64,000 bases of DNA from Corynebacterium incognita (GCF_014217255.1 NZ_CP059404.1:1240001-1304000), one strand, 5' to 3'. Counted from the stretch's first letter, positions 31,060 to 40,631 are shown. The notes: generated from the sequence alone by a model not told the origin. Numbers and translations: made by a program.

Positions 31060-31570
31060 GACTGCAACTGCAACGATGCACACCAACTTGGGTGACATTG
31101 TCATTGACCTGTTCGGCAACCACGCGCCCGTGACTGTGGAGAACTTCGTCGGCCTGGCGAAGGGCGAGAAGGAGTACTCCACCCAGAACGCTAAGGGTGA
31201 GCAGACCGGCCCGTTCTACGATGGCGCGATCTTCCACCGCATCATCGAGGGCTTCATGATTCAGGGCGGTGACCCGACTGGCACCGGCCGTGGTGGCCCG
31301 GGCTACCAGTTCGCGGACGAGTTCCACCCGGAGCTGCAGTTCGATCGCCCTTACCTGCTGGCCATGGCTAACGCGGGTCCGGGCACCAACGGTTCCCAGT
31401 TCTTCATCACTGTGGCTCCGACCCCGCACCTGAACAATGCGCACACCATCTTTGGTGAGGTCACCGACGAGGAGTCCAAGAAGGTTGTGGACAAGATCGC
31501 CACGGTGGACACGGACCGCATGGACCGCCCGCATAAGGACGTAGTGATCGAGTCCATCGACATTGCGTAG
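31049..31570 (+). CDS. ppiA: Peptidyl-prolyl cis-trans isomerase, cyclophilin type
   Basis: Cytoplasmic cyclophilin, 173 aa, that speeds proline isomerisation during folding. Motifs in order: [45 protein letters not shown] (catalytic Arg), [16 protein letters not shown] and HTIFGEV. No signal peptide. It overlaps metE by 11 bases in another frame. A strong terminator follows. The place between gyrA and the crgA-pknB block is the usual one in actinobacteria; metF-metE beside it is not universal. Confidence 0.96.
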   Translation: MSIKTATATMHTNLGDIVIDLFGNHAPVTVENFVGLAKGEKEYSTQNAKGEQTGPFYDGAIFHRIIEGFMIQGGDPTGTGRGGPGYQFADEFHPELQFDRPYLLAMANAGPGTNGSQFFITVAPTPHLNNAHTIFGEVTDEESKKVVDKIATVDTDRMDRPHKDVVIESIDIA

Positions 31571-31576
31571 TAATCT

Positions 31577-31604
31577 CCCGCACCTTCGGGTGCGGGATTT
31601 TTTT
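31577..31604 (+). terminator. Terminator of ppiA
   Basis: Stem cccgcacc (31577-31584) and ggtgcggg (31589-31596) with tetraloop ttcg, then a seven-T run. The rhomboid gene starts at once after it. Confidence 0.95.
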
Positions 31605-32141
31605 GTGTGCGCGGGGATTATTTTCTCCTGCGTTGTAATTTTTGGGGTGTCGGCCTTCCAGGCCGGCACTGTGCTTGGCGACGTCCATCGATCGTGGACG
31701 GTGCAGCACCTCCAGGTGTGGGGTGGACATTTTCACTGGTGGACTCTGCTGACGAGCGGGTTCGTGCATCTTAACTTGTCGCACCTCTCGGTCAACATGA
31801 TCATGTTGGCGCTCATCGGGCCTTTCCTGGAGCGCCGCCTCGGTCACCTGAGGTTTGCGGTGGCCTACCTGGTGGGGTTAGTGGGCTCTGCCGGGGTGGT
31901 GGCGGTGATGGACTCGTCGCCGACGGTGGGGGCGTCGGGGGCGCTATTCGCGTTGATGGTGCTGCTGTTGCGCGTGCACGGGGAGCCGCGGGCGCCGTTG
32001 GCGTTATTGGGGGCGAATCTGGTGTACACCTTCGTGGGTGACGGCGTGTCGCTCTGGGGACACCTCGGAGGTTTGCTATGGGGGATTGTTCTGTTGGCCT
32101 GCGGTTTGGGGAAAACCTCGGCGTGTTATCCACGGGCCTAA
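31605..32141 (+). CDS. Rhomboid-family intramembrane serine protease
   Basis: Polytopic membrane protease, about 178 aa. The catalytic serine is in GASGAL and the histidine in GHLGGLLWG of the last helix; HLNLSHLSVNMIML contains the conserved HxxxN motif. The start is uncertain: GTG 31605 keeps the first membrane segment (CAGIIFSCVVIFGV) but abuts the T run of the ppiA terminator; GTG 31647 is an alternative that loses it. A homologue next to ppiA is common in actinobacteria. The substrate is unknown. Confidence 0.87.
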   Translation: MCAGIIFSCVVIFGVSAFQAGTVLGDVHRSWTVQHLQVWGGHFHWWTLLTSGFVHLNLSHLSVNMIMLALIGPFLERRLGHLRFAVAYLVGLVGSAGVVAVMDSSPTVGASGALFALMVLLLRVHGEPRAPLALLGANLVYTFVGDGVSLWGHLGGLLWGIVLLACGLGKTSACYPRA

Positions 32142-32349
32142 AGGGCCCTAGTTATCCACAAAAGTTATCCACAGTGTGGATAACTACATCTGTGTAGTTT
32201 CCCGGATGAGTGTTTGAAAGAACGGATGTCTTTCCAGGTAAAACAGTATCTATAGAACGTTTTTCGGGTCTTGTGGAATGGTGGAGCGGTTCATTCAGTG
32301 TCTGTGGACAACGCGTGATTTCACAGAAGTTTCCACACCCTGTGGATAA
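32126..32349. other. DnaA-box cluster outside oriC
   Basis: Perfect DnaA boxes at 32152-32160 and 32165-32173 (plus), 32175-32183 and 32341-32349 (minus); one-mismatch boxes at 32126-32134 and 32303-32311. The second and third form a perfect 23-base palindrome (32163-32185). The 271-base space between the convergent rhomboid and crgA genes holds nothing else except the crgA terminator. The density equals that of oriC itself. Confidence 0.85.
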
Positions 32350-32365
32350 CTTTTCTCCCAGCATG

Positions 32366-32398
32366 TAAAAATCCCCTTGTGAAAACTCACAAGGGGAT
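32366..32398 (-). terminator. Terminator of crgA
   Basis: Perfect 12-bp stem atccccttgtga (32371-32382) and tcacaaggggat (32387-32398), loop aaac; on the minus strand it is followed by TTTTT. Confidence 0.9.
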
Positions 32399-32412
32399 GT
32401 GGGGCGTGGTGG

Positions 32413-32685
32413 CTACTTCCAGCCCATCGTCATCAGTAGGCCGATGATGAACAACCCGAAGCCGATGCCGTAGTTCCAGGGGCCGAGCTCCTGCATGAAC
32501 GAAATCTGTTCGCCAGCAAGGTAGTTGACCACAAGGTACAACAGGCCCAGCAACATGAGAGCGAACATCACCACGAGGTACCACTTCGGGGTGCCCTCGG
32601 CGTTGATCTTGACTGGGGTCCGGTTACTACTGCTTCCGCCGGAGATGGGGGAAGAGGAGGATTCGTTAATTTGTGCCTTTGGCAT
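32413..32685 (-). CDS. crgA: Cell-division protein CrgA
   Basis: Small divisome membrane protein, 90 aa, that helps recruit peptidoglycan synthesis proteins to the septum. After a polar Ser-rich N-terminus there are two membrane helices ([22 protein letters not shown] and [20 protein letters not shown]) joined by a short loop, the family pattern with WK at the end. ATG start with gaggac upstream. It follows pknB in the same direction after about 66 bases and has its own terminator. Confidence 0.93.
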   Translation of the reverse strand: MPKAQINESSSSPISGGSSSNRTPVKINAEGTPKWYLVVMFALMLLGLLYLVVNYLAGEQISFMQELGPWNYGIGFGLFIIGLLMTMGWK

Positions 32686-32751
32686 GGTGTCCTCTTAACT
32701 TAATCGATTGTGTCGCAATGATGTCATCACTTTAGCAGCTCTCATCAGCTG

Positions 32752-34659
32752 TTAGGGAACCAACTTATCGAGGTCGAACTTCCAGTAGCGCACGGTGATG
32801 TCCGCGTCCTTGCGGATCGTTTCACCGGAATCGGGACTGGTGACGGCGATGAGGCCTTCGTCGATAAGCGCGCCCGTGCCCACGGGTTTGCCGGACTGGA
32901 GGGAGCCTGACCACCCCTCGGCCTTGAGCTTGCTTTCCGCAGATTCCGTGGTGGAGCGGACGAGATCGGGCATCTGCATGAGCATGTTGTTGGAAACCTC
33001 AACGGTGATTTCGGTGCCCTTCGGAACCTCCGACCCTTCCTGAGAAGCGCTGAGGACTTGGTCCTCAGGCTTGGTGGAATCGGTGGCCACCTTGGTGGCC
33101 TCGAGGCCGGCCTCTTCGAGCGCCTGCTTGGCGTCGGTCCAACCCATACCGGAGACCGAGGGGACGGTGACTTTTTCCTCCCCGCGCGAGATAGTGATGG
33201 TGACCTGGGAACCCTTGGCAGATTCCTCCCCAGCCTCGGGGGATTGTTTGATGACGGTGCCCCGTGGTGCTGAGTCGGAATACGTGCGGGAGACGTTCTG
33301 GTTGAGCTTGAGCCCCACCTCGCGAAGTGCCTCCGAGGCCTCCTGGGTATTCATACCGCTGAGATCCGGAACCTCGGTGGTTTCTTCACCGGTAGAGATG
33401 GTGACGGTGACCGAAGAATCCTTCTGCACCTTCGACCCAGCGGCGGGGGAGATGGAGATCGCGCGGCCCTCCTCGATGGAGGGGCTCGGGCTTTCTTTTG
33501 TGGTTACCTTAAGCCCAAGCTTGCGAAGATCGGCGATGACCTCGTCCTTTTCGCGGTCCTTGACGTCGGGGATCTCCACCATGTTGGAAGTCTGCTTGGT
33601 TTTGGCGTCAGGGGAATCCGGCGCGGAGTTAGAGGCGCTGGTTGCGGTCCCGTCGTTCTGGAAGAAGTCCCACGCGAAGTAGCCGACGGTTCCCAACAGC
33701 GCGAGAGAGAGGAGCACCGCCAGCGTGGTGGTGCCGGAGGAGGCTTGGTCTTCTTGCTTTTGTGGTGGTGGCGGCGGCGTTTCGTCGACGTGAACGGCGG
33801 CGGCATTGGTGATGTTGCCGGAGGCGAGGCGCTTGAGATCGTCGCCCATTTCGAACGCGGCCTGGTAGCGATCGGCCGGATGCTTGGCCATGGCAGTGAG
33901 CACGACGGCGTCGATGTTGATCTTTTCGGTATTGCTCAGCGGCGCGGAGATATGGTGCGACGGCGGGGTCGGCTCCTCCTGGACGTGCTGGTAGGCGACG
34001 GCAAACGGGGTCTCGCCCTGGAAGGGGGTGCGGCCGGTGACCGCCTCGTAGAGCACGCAGCCCAAGGCATAGACGTCGGAGCGAGCATCGGCGGCGTTGC
34101 CGCGGGCCTGCTCCGGGGAGAGGTACTGTGCGGTACCAATGACTGCGGAGGTCTGCGTCATTGCGGAGGTGGAGTCATCGAGCGCGCGGGCGATGCCGAA
34201 GTCCATGACCTTCACCTGGCCGGTGTTGGTGATCATGATGTTTGCCGGCTTGATGTCGCGGTGGATGATACCTGCCTCGTGCGAGGACTGCAGGGCCTGG
34301 CACACCGGTTCCAGCAGTTCAGCGGCGGCGTCGGGGGCGAGTGGGCCGTCCTCGCGGACGATGTCGCGCAAGGTGCGGCCGAAAACGCGCTCCATGACGA
34401 TGTACGGGATGGCGATGCCGTCGATGGTGTCTTCGCCGGTGTCGTACACGGCCACGATGTTGGGGTGGTTCAGGCGCCCGGAGTTCTGGGCCTCCTTGCG
34501 GAAGCGTTCGCGGAAGCTGACGTCCCGCGCCATTTCCTGGCGCAGCATCTTCACGGCGACGGTGCGGCCGAGCAGGGTGTCCTGCGCGGCGAAGACCTCG
34601 GACATGCCGCCGTTGCCGATGACCTCGGCGAGTTCGTAGCGTCCAGCCAGGGTCGTCAT
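32752..34659 (-). CDS. pknB: Serine/threonine protein kinase PknB with PASTA repeats
   Basis: Membrane kinase, 635 aa, that senses peptidoglycan fragments and controls wall synthesis. Kinase domain residues 1-275: glycine loop GNGGMSEV, Lys37, HRD 133-135 and DFG 153-155. A proline-rich linker and membrane helix (about 312-331) lead to four extracellular PASTA repeats from about 362 to 630. The ATG follows the pknA stop without a gap. Substrates in relatives include CwlM, FhaA and PbpA-associated proteins, several of which are encoded here. Confidence 0.97.
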   Translation of the reverse strand: MTTLAGRYELAEVIGNGGMSEVFAAQDTLLGRTVAVKMLRQEMARDVSFRERFRKEAQNSGRLNHPNIVAVYDTGEDTIDGIAIPYIVMERVFGRTLRDIVREDGPLAPDAAAELLEPVCQALQSSHEAGIIHRDIKPANIMITNTGQVKVMDFGIARALDDSTSAMTQTSAVIGTAQYLSPEQARGNAADARSDVYALGCVLYEAVTGRTPFQGETPFAVAYQHVQEEPTPPSHHISAPLSNTEKINIDAVVLTAMAKHPADRYQAAFEMGDDLKRLASGNITNAAAVHVDETPPPPPQKQEDQASSGTTTLAVLLSLALLGTVGYFAWDFFQNDGTATSASNSAPDSPDAKTKQTSNMVEIPDVKDREKDEVIADLRKLGLKVTTKESPSPSIEEGRAISISPAAGSKVQKDSSVTVTISTGEETTEVPDLSGMNTQEASEALREVGLKLNQNVSRTYSDSAPRGTVIKQSPEAGEESAKGSQVTITISRGEEKVTVPSVSGMGWTDAKQALEEAGLEATKVATDSTKPEDQVLSASQEGSEVPKGTEITVEVSNNMLMQMPDLVRSTTESAESKLKAEGWSGSLQSGKPVGTGALIDEGLIAVTSPDSGETIRKDADITVRYWKFDLDKLVP

Positions 34660-36114
34660 TTAGACCCCTCCCAACTCGGGGTAGTAGTACTCTAAGTCCG
34701 TGGGGATGTCGATGGCGGCCTCAGATTCGGGCACCGTGACTTCCTCCTCGACGGGCGTGGGGGTTTCGGGTGCTTCTTGAGTGGGGGTGTCCGGCGTGGG
34801 CGTGGGGGTGTCGGGCGTGGTGGTCTTTTCCTTGGTCGGCGAAGGCTTCGGGGTGGTGGTCTTCTTCTTAGGCTTCTCCGACGTTTCCTCTTCTGGTGTC
34901 TCTTCGACGCTGGTCACGGTGGTCTTCGCGGGTTCAGTAGGCTCTTGCTTCTCGACGCTCGTGGGTTCCTTGCGCTTGGTGGTGGGCCCGGAGGACGCGG
35001 TCTCAGTCTCGGTGATGACCTCGGTGATAATGCTCGGTTCGGCGGGCGCGGGCTCGTCGGAGTTCTTGGCGAACAGCCAGATGCCGCCGCCTGCCAGGCC
35101 AGCAAGCAGCAGCGCGATAAGGACGCCGTTACCGAAGCTCTTGGCGGGCGACGCGGGCTTGGTGGTTGTGGGCTGGGTGGTCTTTCCCAGCATCTCCGTG
35201 GCCTCGTTGGGCGAGGGCTCCGGGGCGCGGGTGGCTAGTGCTGCGGACTTGGGCTGCGGCGGGCGCTGCCCGTCGCGGACGGCGGCGACGGCGTGGGTGA
35301 GCTCGTTGCCGTCGGCGAAGCGGGTGGTGGGATCCTTACGCAGCGTGATGCCGATCAACTCGCGGGTAGGGGCTGAGATCGTGGTCGCCAGGGCCTCTGG
35401 CGCCTGGTTGATGTGTGCAAGCGCTACGGAGATGGAGCTGTCGCCGGTGAACGGACGCTCGCCGGCGAGCATCTCGTAACCGACGACGCCGAGGGAGTAG
35501 ACGTCGGACGCCGCGGTGACGTCATGGCCCTGCGCCTGTTCCGGGGATACGTACTGGGCCGTGCCCACGACCATGCCGGTGCGGGTGAGGGGGACGGCGG
35601 CGGCGGCTTTGGCGATGCCGAAGTCAGTGATTTTAACCTGACCGTTCTGCGTGATGAGCAGGTTGCCCGGCTTGATGTCGCGGTGGACTAGATCCATGCG
35701 GTGGATGATCGACAGGCCGTGGGCGGCCTGCTCGAGGACGTCGAGGGCGAGGGCCTCGGGCAGCTTGCCTTCGCGCGACAGGAGATCTGCCAGCGATTCG
35801 CCCCGGACATACTCCATGGCCATGAAGCAGAAAGTGTGGCCGGAGGGATCGGTGAGCTCGCGATAGTCGTAGGTGCGCACGACGTTGTCGGAGTCGATGG
35901 ACTCGGCGGACTTGGCCTCGTTGCGGAAGCGGCCCAAGAATTCGGTGTTATCGCTGAACTCGGGTCGCAGGACCTTGATGGCGACCTCGCGGTTGTTGGC
36001 GTGATCGTCGGCAAGCCAGACCGTGGACATGCCGCCGTGGCCGATGATCCACTGCAGCTCATAGTCCTCACCGATCAGGTTCTGGAGGTAGGCCTTGTTG
36101 TCAGTTGAAGCCAT
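34660..36114 (-). CDS. pknA: Serine/threonine protein kinase PknA
   Basis: Transmembrane kinase of 484 aa acting with PknB on cell shape and division. Kinase motifs: glycine loop GHGGMSTV, Lys47, HRD 144-146 and DFG 164-166. The membrane helix (NGVLIALLLAGLAGGGIWLF, about 330-350) precedes a long Pro/Thr/Glu-rich outer tail with repeats such as TPTPDTPT. There are no PASTA repeats, as usual for PknA. ATG overlaps the pbpA stop by one base (TAATG). Confidence 0.96.
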   Translation of the reverse strand: MASTDNKAYLQNLIGEDYELQWIIGHGGMSTVWLADDHANNREVAIKVLRPEFSDNTEFLGRFRNEAKSAESIDSDNVVRTYDYRELTDPSGHTFCFMAMEYVRGESLADLLSREGKLPEALALDVLEQAAHGLSIIHRMDLVHRDIKPGNLLITQNGQVKITDFGIAKAAAAVPLTRTGMVVGTAQYVSPEQAQGHDVTAASDVYSLGVVGYEMLAGERPFTGDSSISVALAHINQAPEALATTISAPTRELIGITLRKDPTTRFADGNELTHAVAAVRDGQRPPQPKSAALATRAPEPSPNEATEMLGKTTQPTTTKPASPAKSFGNGVLIALLLAGLAGGGIWLFAKNSDEPAPAEPSIITEVITETETASSGPTTKRKEPTSVEKQEPTEPAKTTVTSVEETPEEETSEKPKKKTTTPKPSPTKEKTTTPDTPTPTPDTPTQEAPETPTPVEEEVTVPESEAAIDIPTDLEYYYPELGGV

Positions 36115-37547
36115 TAGTTACCTCCCGTTGCCTGTCGTAGCATGGCGCGCCCAATCGGTGCCGAGACCTTGCCGCCGGTGGCGGACTGGCCCAAGCTGCC
36201 GCCGTCTTTCACGACGACGGCGACCGCGACGTCTTTGTTTGGATCATAGGCCACGTACCACGTGTGCGGGGGAAGGCCGTCGCCGTGCTCGGCCGTGCCG
36301 GTCTTGGAATAGAAGCCGTTGCCGTCGAAGCCGGCGGTGTTTTCCTCCGAGGATCGCATGAGCGACGCCAGGGTGGCGGCGGTGTCTTCGCCGATCTCCT
36401 TGGACGCAACCTTCGGCTTAGTCTCCTTGAGCGTCTTGAGCTCGGAGTTGGTCACCTTGGACACGAGGTACGGGGTCATGCGGGTGCCGTTGTTCGCCAC
36501 AGTTCCGGCCATGACGGCGGCCTGGAGCGCGGACATGGTGACGTCGCGCTGTCCGATGGCGGACTGGCCCAAGGCGGCGTCGTCAGGCAGATCGCCCAGG
36601 GAGCCGGAGGCGGAGTCGATGCCGAGGTCGTAGCGCTCGCTGATGCCGAAGCCCTTCGCGGCGTCGACAAGCTTGTCCTTGCCAGCCGCGATGCCCATCT
36701 CTACGAATGCAGTGTTGCAGGACAGGGAGAATGCCGTGCGCAGGGAGACCTGCTGGGAGCCGCCGCACACCTGGGCGTCGTAGTTGGTGAGCTGGGTGTT
36801 GGTGTTCGGCAGCGTGATCTCGGCGGCGCCGGTGAACGTGGTGTCCGGGGTGGCGCCGTTTTCAATGCCGGCCGCGGTGGTGACGATCTTGAAGATCGAG
36901 CCCGGGGGAAGGGTTTCCGCGGTGGCGTGGTTGAGCAGCGCGTTGCCCGGGGCGTTGGTGATCTCCTGCCACGCGTTCTCGGCGGTGGCGTTGTCCGCGA
37001 GCGGCCCAGAGGAATAGCCCGGCGTGGAGGCGAGGGCGAGGACCTCGCCGGTAGACGGGCGGATGGCGGCGGCTGCGCCCTGGTAGCCGTTGTTGACCAG
37101 CTGATCGTAGGAGAACTGCTGGAGGTTCGGGTCTAAGGTGATTTCCACGTTCGCGCCCTCGTTGGGCTTGCCGGACAGCTTCTGCAACCAGTTGGACGTC
37201 AGCAGCGAAGGATCGGTGCCGTTAAGCAGATCGTTTTGGGAATGTTCCAGCTGGGCGGCGCCGTAGATTTCGGACAGGTAGCCGGTGACGGGGCCGAACG
37301 CGGGCGAGTCCGTGGGGTAGGAGCGGGTAAAGGTGCCGTCGGCGTTTTCGATCGACTGGGCGAGTACCTGCCCGCCGGCGGAGATCTGGCCGCGCGGGGT
37401 GGTCTGGAGCTCGAAATAGTTGCGCTTGTTCAGCTCGTTCTTGGCGAATTTGTCGTCGGAGAACGCGTGGATATTCGTCAGGTTCACCAGGAGGATGAGC
37501 GTCAGCAGCAGGCCAAAGATGGCCGTGAAGCGAATCGACTTATTCAT
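36114..37547 (-). CDS. pbpA: Penicillin-binding protein PbpA (class B transpeptidase)
   Basis: Peptidoglycan transpeptidase of 477 aa with one N-terminal membrane anchor (about residues 8-26). Penicillin-binding motifs: SxxK as SIFK (Ser217, Lys220), SxN as SCN in LSCNTAF and KTG in YSKTGTAEHG. It works with RodA, whose gene overlaps its start by 8 bases. Linkage to pknA and pknB suggests control by these kinases. Confidence 0.96.
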   Translation of the reverse strand: MNKSIRFTAIFGLLLTLILLVNLTNIHAFSDDKFAKNELNKRNYFELQTTPRGQISAGGQVLAQSIENADGTFTRSYPTDSPAFGPVTGYLSEIYGAAQLEHSQNDLLNGTDPSLLTSNWLQKLSGKPNEGANVEITLDPNLQQFSYDQLVNNGYQGAAAAIRPSTGEVLALASTPGYSSGPLADNATAENAWQEITNAPGNALLNHATAETLPPGSIFKIVTTAAGIENGATPDTTFTGAAEITLPNTNTQLTNYDAQVCGGSQQVSLRTAFSLSCNTAFVEMGIAAGKDKLVDAAKGFGISERYDLGIDSASGSLGDLPDDAALGQSAIGQRDVTMSALQAAVMAGTVANNGTRMTPYLVSKVTNSELKTLKETKPKVASKEIGEDTAATLASLMRSSEENTAGFDGNGFYSKTGTAEHGDGLPPHTWYVAYDPNKDVAVAVVVKDGGSLGQSATGGKVSAPIGRAMLRQATGGN

Positions 37548-38847
37548 TGAGTGCCTCCTCCTTCAGTGGTCGGCGCGCGGAATTGGAGATGCGCAGCAGT
37601 AGGGCGATCAGGATGTAGTTGGCCATGAGCGAAGAGCCACCCGCCGACATGAACGGCGTGGTCAGGCCGGTCATGGGCAGCAGCGCCGAGATGCCGCCGG
37701 TGACCACGAAGATCTGGATCGCAATGGTCAGCGACAGACCCGCGGCCACGAGCTTGCCGTAGGAGTCACGCACCTTGAGCGCGGTGGTGAAGCCGCGGGA
37801 GACGATGATGGCGAACAGCACCAGCACGGCGGCCAGGCCGATAAGGCCCAGCTCCTCGCCGATGGCGGACAGGATGAAGTCCGAGTGCGCCACGGGGACC
37901 ACGTGCGGGTAGCCGTGGCCCAGGCCGGTACCGGAGACGCCGCCCCAGCTCATGCCGAACAGCGCCTGGGAGAGCTGGTAGCCGCCATTGTCATAGTTAC
38001 CCAGCGGGTCCAGGAAGTTGGAGAAGCGCGCCTGGATCTTCGACGAGATCATGTAGATGCCCGAGCCGCCGATGAAGACCAGGATCATGCCAATGATGAG
38101 CCAGGAGGTGCGGCCGGTGGCCATGTACATCATGCCCAGCACGGTAGAAAACAGCAGTAGCGCCGGGCCGAAGTCGTTGGAGATCGCCATGACGACGATC
38201 GCGATGCCCCACACCACCAGGATGGGCGCGAGGTCGCGCAGGCGCGGCAGGCTGATACCGAGGAAACGATAGCCCGCCACGGTGAACAGGGAGCGCTTCT
38301 GCACAAGCAGCATGGCGAAGAACAGCAGGAGGAGGATCTTGGAGAACTCGCCCGGCTGGACGCTGAAAGGCCCGAGCCAGATCCAGATGCGGGCCTCCGC
38401 GTCCGGTGGCTGTGGCCAGACCAGCGGGAGCGCCAGCAGCACCAAGCCCACCGCGCCGAGGAGGTAGGAGTACTTGGTCAGCGACTTGTGATCGCGGAGG
38501 AACGCCAGGACCAGGACGAAGAGTACGACGCCGACGACGGTCCACATCACCTGGCGGGGCGCCATGCCCCAGTCGGTCTCGACGTCGATGCGCGCCAGCA
38601 TGACGATGCCGATGCCGTTGAGCAGGGCGACGACGGGCAAGATGATCTGGTCGGCATAGGGCGCGAATACACTCAGCGCCAGATGGGCGACGGTAAAGAC
38701 GCCAATATAGCCGCCAATGAGCCCGAGCATCTCGGCGGTGATCGCGTTGTCCTGGGACATCTCCAGGCTCACCAGCATGATGGAGAAGATGGCGGTAGCC
38801 AGCAGGAGGAAGCCGAATTCTACCGGGCGGAATCGGAAATTCTTCAC
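37540..38847 (-). CDS. rodA: FtsW/RodA/SpoVE-family peptidoglycan glycosyltransferase
   Basis: SEDS polymerase that extends glycan strands from lipid II. The 435-aa protein has about ten to twelve membrane helices; recognisable SEDS blocks are FSVQPGEFSKILLLLF, GLGHGYPHVVPVAHSDFI and the C-terminal GLTTPFMSAGGSSLMANY. Its start overlaps pstP by 4 bases and its end overlaps pbpA, so the SEDS-PBP pair is coupled. Confidence 0.96.
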   Translation of the reverse strand: MKNFRFRPVEFGFLLLATAIFSIMLVSLEMSQDNAITAEMLGLIGGYIGVFTVAHLALSVFAPYADQIILPVVALLNGIGIVMLARIDVETDWGMAPRQVMWTVVGVVLFVLVLAFLRDHKSLTKYSYLLGAVGLVLLALPLVWPQPPDAEARIWIWLGPFSVQPGEFSKILLLLFFAMLLVQKRSLFTVAGYRFLGISLPRLRDLAPILVVWGIAIVVMAISNDFGPALLLFSTVLGMMYMATGRTSWLIIGMILVFIGGSGIYMISSKIQARFSNFLDPLGNYDNGGYQLSQALFGMSWGGVSGTGLGHGYPHVVPVAHSDFILSAIGEELGLIGLAAVLVLFAIIVSRGFTTALKVRDSYGKLVAAGLSLTIAIQIFVVTGGISALLPMTGLTTPFMSAGGSSLMANYILIALLLRISNSARRPLKEEALNE

Positions 38848-40181
38848 TCTGCCTCCCTACAATCCACTCCCGGCGACTTCAGGTCGCCTTTCTTCTTGTC
38901 CTTGTCATCTCCGCTCACGCACACCGGAAGGGCGTTCTCGGCGAGGCGCGTGAGCTGCGCCTGGATCTCGTCGTAGCTGCCCGAGGGCAGCGACTTGGCG
39001 CTTTCGCGAACGGATGGCTGTAGGTCCTGCAGCGTAAACGACGTGCAGTCCGCCTCCGGCTCCACCAGCTGGACCGAGCCCTCCTTGGTCAGGCACGAGT
39101 CTTGGTAGACCTTGTTGAGGTCCTTGCCGAAGATGGAGAAGTCCGCGCCCTGGCGGATGACCAGGGAATCCTCGGCCTCTACGGACACGTAGTAGTTATT
39201 GGCCAGGTAGTTTTTGGCCCACAGCCCGCCGCCGGTCAGTGCGGCGAGAACGACGATGGCGAGGACGAGAGGGACCCAGCGGAATCTTTTGGGCTCCTCG
39301 TCGTCGTCGACCTCGTCGACCTTGGGCTCGATGACCTGCGGGCGGTTCTGCAGGGCGGCGGCGCGGCTGGCCGCGGTGTCCGGGCGAGAGGATTCCAGAT
39401 GGTCCTTGTTGACGTTGAGCGCGCCCGCCATCACCGGGGCGGTGGTGGGGCGCGGGTTGTTGTGCGCCTCGACGACGTCCGCGACCACCACGGTCACGTT
39501 GTCCGGCCCGCCGGAGCGCAGCGCCAGCTCCACGAGCTTGCGCGCCGCGGTGTCGGGCGTGCCCTCGGCCAAGGTTGTTTCGATGGTCGACGCCGTCACC
39601 GGATCGGACAGGCCGTCCGAGCACAGCAGGATGCGATCGCCCGGCTGGGCGTCCAGCAGAAAGAGGGTCGGATCCACTGGGTGGCCCGCATAGGCCTTGA
39701 GGATGATTGATTTTTGTGGGTGCGAGGACACCTCGTCCGGGTCCAGCTGGCCCTCGTCGACGAGCTTTTGCACGTAGGTGTCGTCGATGGTGAACTGCTC
39801 GAGCGTGCCGCCGCGCAGCCGGTAGCCGCGCGAATCGCCCACGTGGCACACACCGAACTGCGTGCCGTCAAACATCATGGCGATGCACGTGGTGCCCATG
39901 CCCTCGGTTTCCGGGTGGGTCTTCACGTGCTCAGCGATGGAGGCATTCGCATCGTCTGCGGCCGAGCCCACGAGCGCGAGCATGTCATTGTCCTCGGGGT
40001 CCCGGTCCAGGTGCTCGAGGTGGGACACCATCATCTGGGACGCCACTTCACCCGCGGCGTGGCCGCCCATGCCGTCGGCAAGCACCAGCAGGTGCGGGCC
40101 GGCGTAGGCGGCGTCCTCGTTATTGGAGCGCACGAGCCCGGTATCGGACGCGGCGGTGAAGTTCAGCTGCAGCGCGGTCAT
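38844..40181 (-). CDS. pstP: Serine/threonine protein phosphatase PstP (PP2C)
   Basis: Metal-dependent phosphatase that reverses PknA/PknB phosphorylation. The 445-aa protein has the PP2C core (about 1-235): SNNEDAAYAGPHLLVLADGMGGHAAGE in two metal-binding blocks, CHVGDSRGYRL, LLCSDGLSD and GGPDNVTVVVADV. A linker and a membrane helix (about 303-325, VPLVLAIVVLAALTGGGLW) lead to an outer domain with cysteines. Overlaps fhaB and rodA by 4 bases each. Confidence 0.96.
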   Translation of the reverse strand: MTALQLNFTAASDTGLVRSNNEDAAYAGPHLLVLADGMGGHAAGEVASQMMVSHLEHLDRDPEDNDMLALVGSAADDANASIAEHVKTHPETEGMGTTCIAMMFDGTQFGVCHVGDSRGYRLRGGTLEQFTIDDTYVQKLVDEGQLDPDEVSSHPQKSIILKAYAGHPVDPTLFLLDAQPGDRILLCSDGLSDPVTASTIETTLAEGTPDTAARKLVELALRSGGPDNVTVVVADVVEAHNNPRPTTAPVMAGALNVNKDHLESSRPDTAASRAAALQNRPQVIEPKVDEVDDDEEPKRFRWVPLVLAIVVLAALTGGGLWAKNYLANNYYVSVEAEDSLVIRQGADFSIFGKDLNKVYQDSCLTKEGSVQLVEPEADCTSFTLQDLQPSVRESAKSLPSGSYDEIQAQLTRLAENALPVCVSGDDKDKKKGDLKSPGVDCREAE

Positions 40182-40621
40182 GGCACCAGCCTCACGATGG
40201 AACGGCCGAACTTAATGTCTGTGTTCGCCGTGATGCGCTCGGCCTGATCGATGCGGGTTCCACCGACAAATGTGCCGTTACGGGATTCGAGGTCCTCGAC
40301 GAACCATTCGGATCCGCGGCGAAACAGGCGGGCGTGCCGGGAGGACGCGAAGTCGTCGCCCAGCACGAAGTCACAGTCATTGGCGCGGCCGACGACGATT
40401 TCTTCTAACGCGCCCAATGGCATGTGCGAGCCCTTGAGCGGGCCCTCCACAATCGCGATGGTTTTGGGCGTTTCTTTGCGCAGCGGGGCCTTCTTGGTGG
40501 CGGCCTGCGTACCCGCGGCCTTGTTCGTGTCCTTGCGCATGGCGTTGAGCGCGAACAGGATGAAGAGCCACAGCGCCACGAGCAGGGCGATGCGCAACAC
40601 AAGCATCAGGACAGAGTCCAT
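40178..40621 (-). CDS. fhaB: FHA-domain protein FhaB (FipA-type)
   Basis: A 147-aa protein with an N-terminal membrane helix (VLRIALLVALWLFILFAL) and a C-terminal FHA domain that binds phosphothreonine: VGRANDCDF, SSRHARL, EDLESRNGTFVGG. In mycobacteria this protein links division factors with PknA/PknB signalling. ATG start; it is 11 bases after fhaA and overlaps pstP by 4 bases. Confidence 0.94.
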   Translation of the reverse strand: MDSVLMLVLRIALLVALWLFILFALNAMRKDTNKAAGTQAATKKAPLRKETPKTIAIVEGPLKGSHMPLGALEEIVVGRANDCDFVLGDDFASSRHARLFRRGSEWFVEDLESRNGTFVGGTRIDQAERITANTDIKFGRSIVRLVP

Positions 40622-40631
40622 GGTGTCCTTC

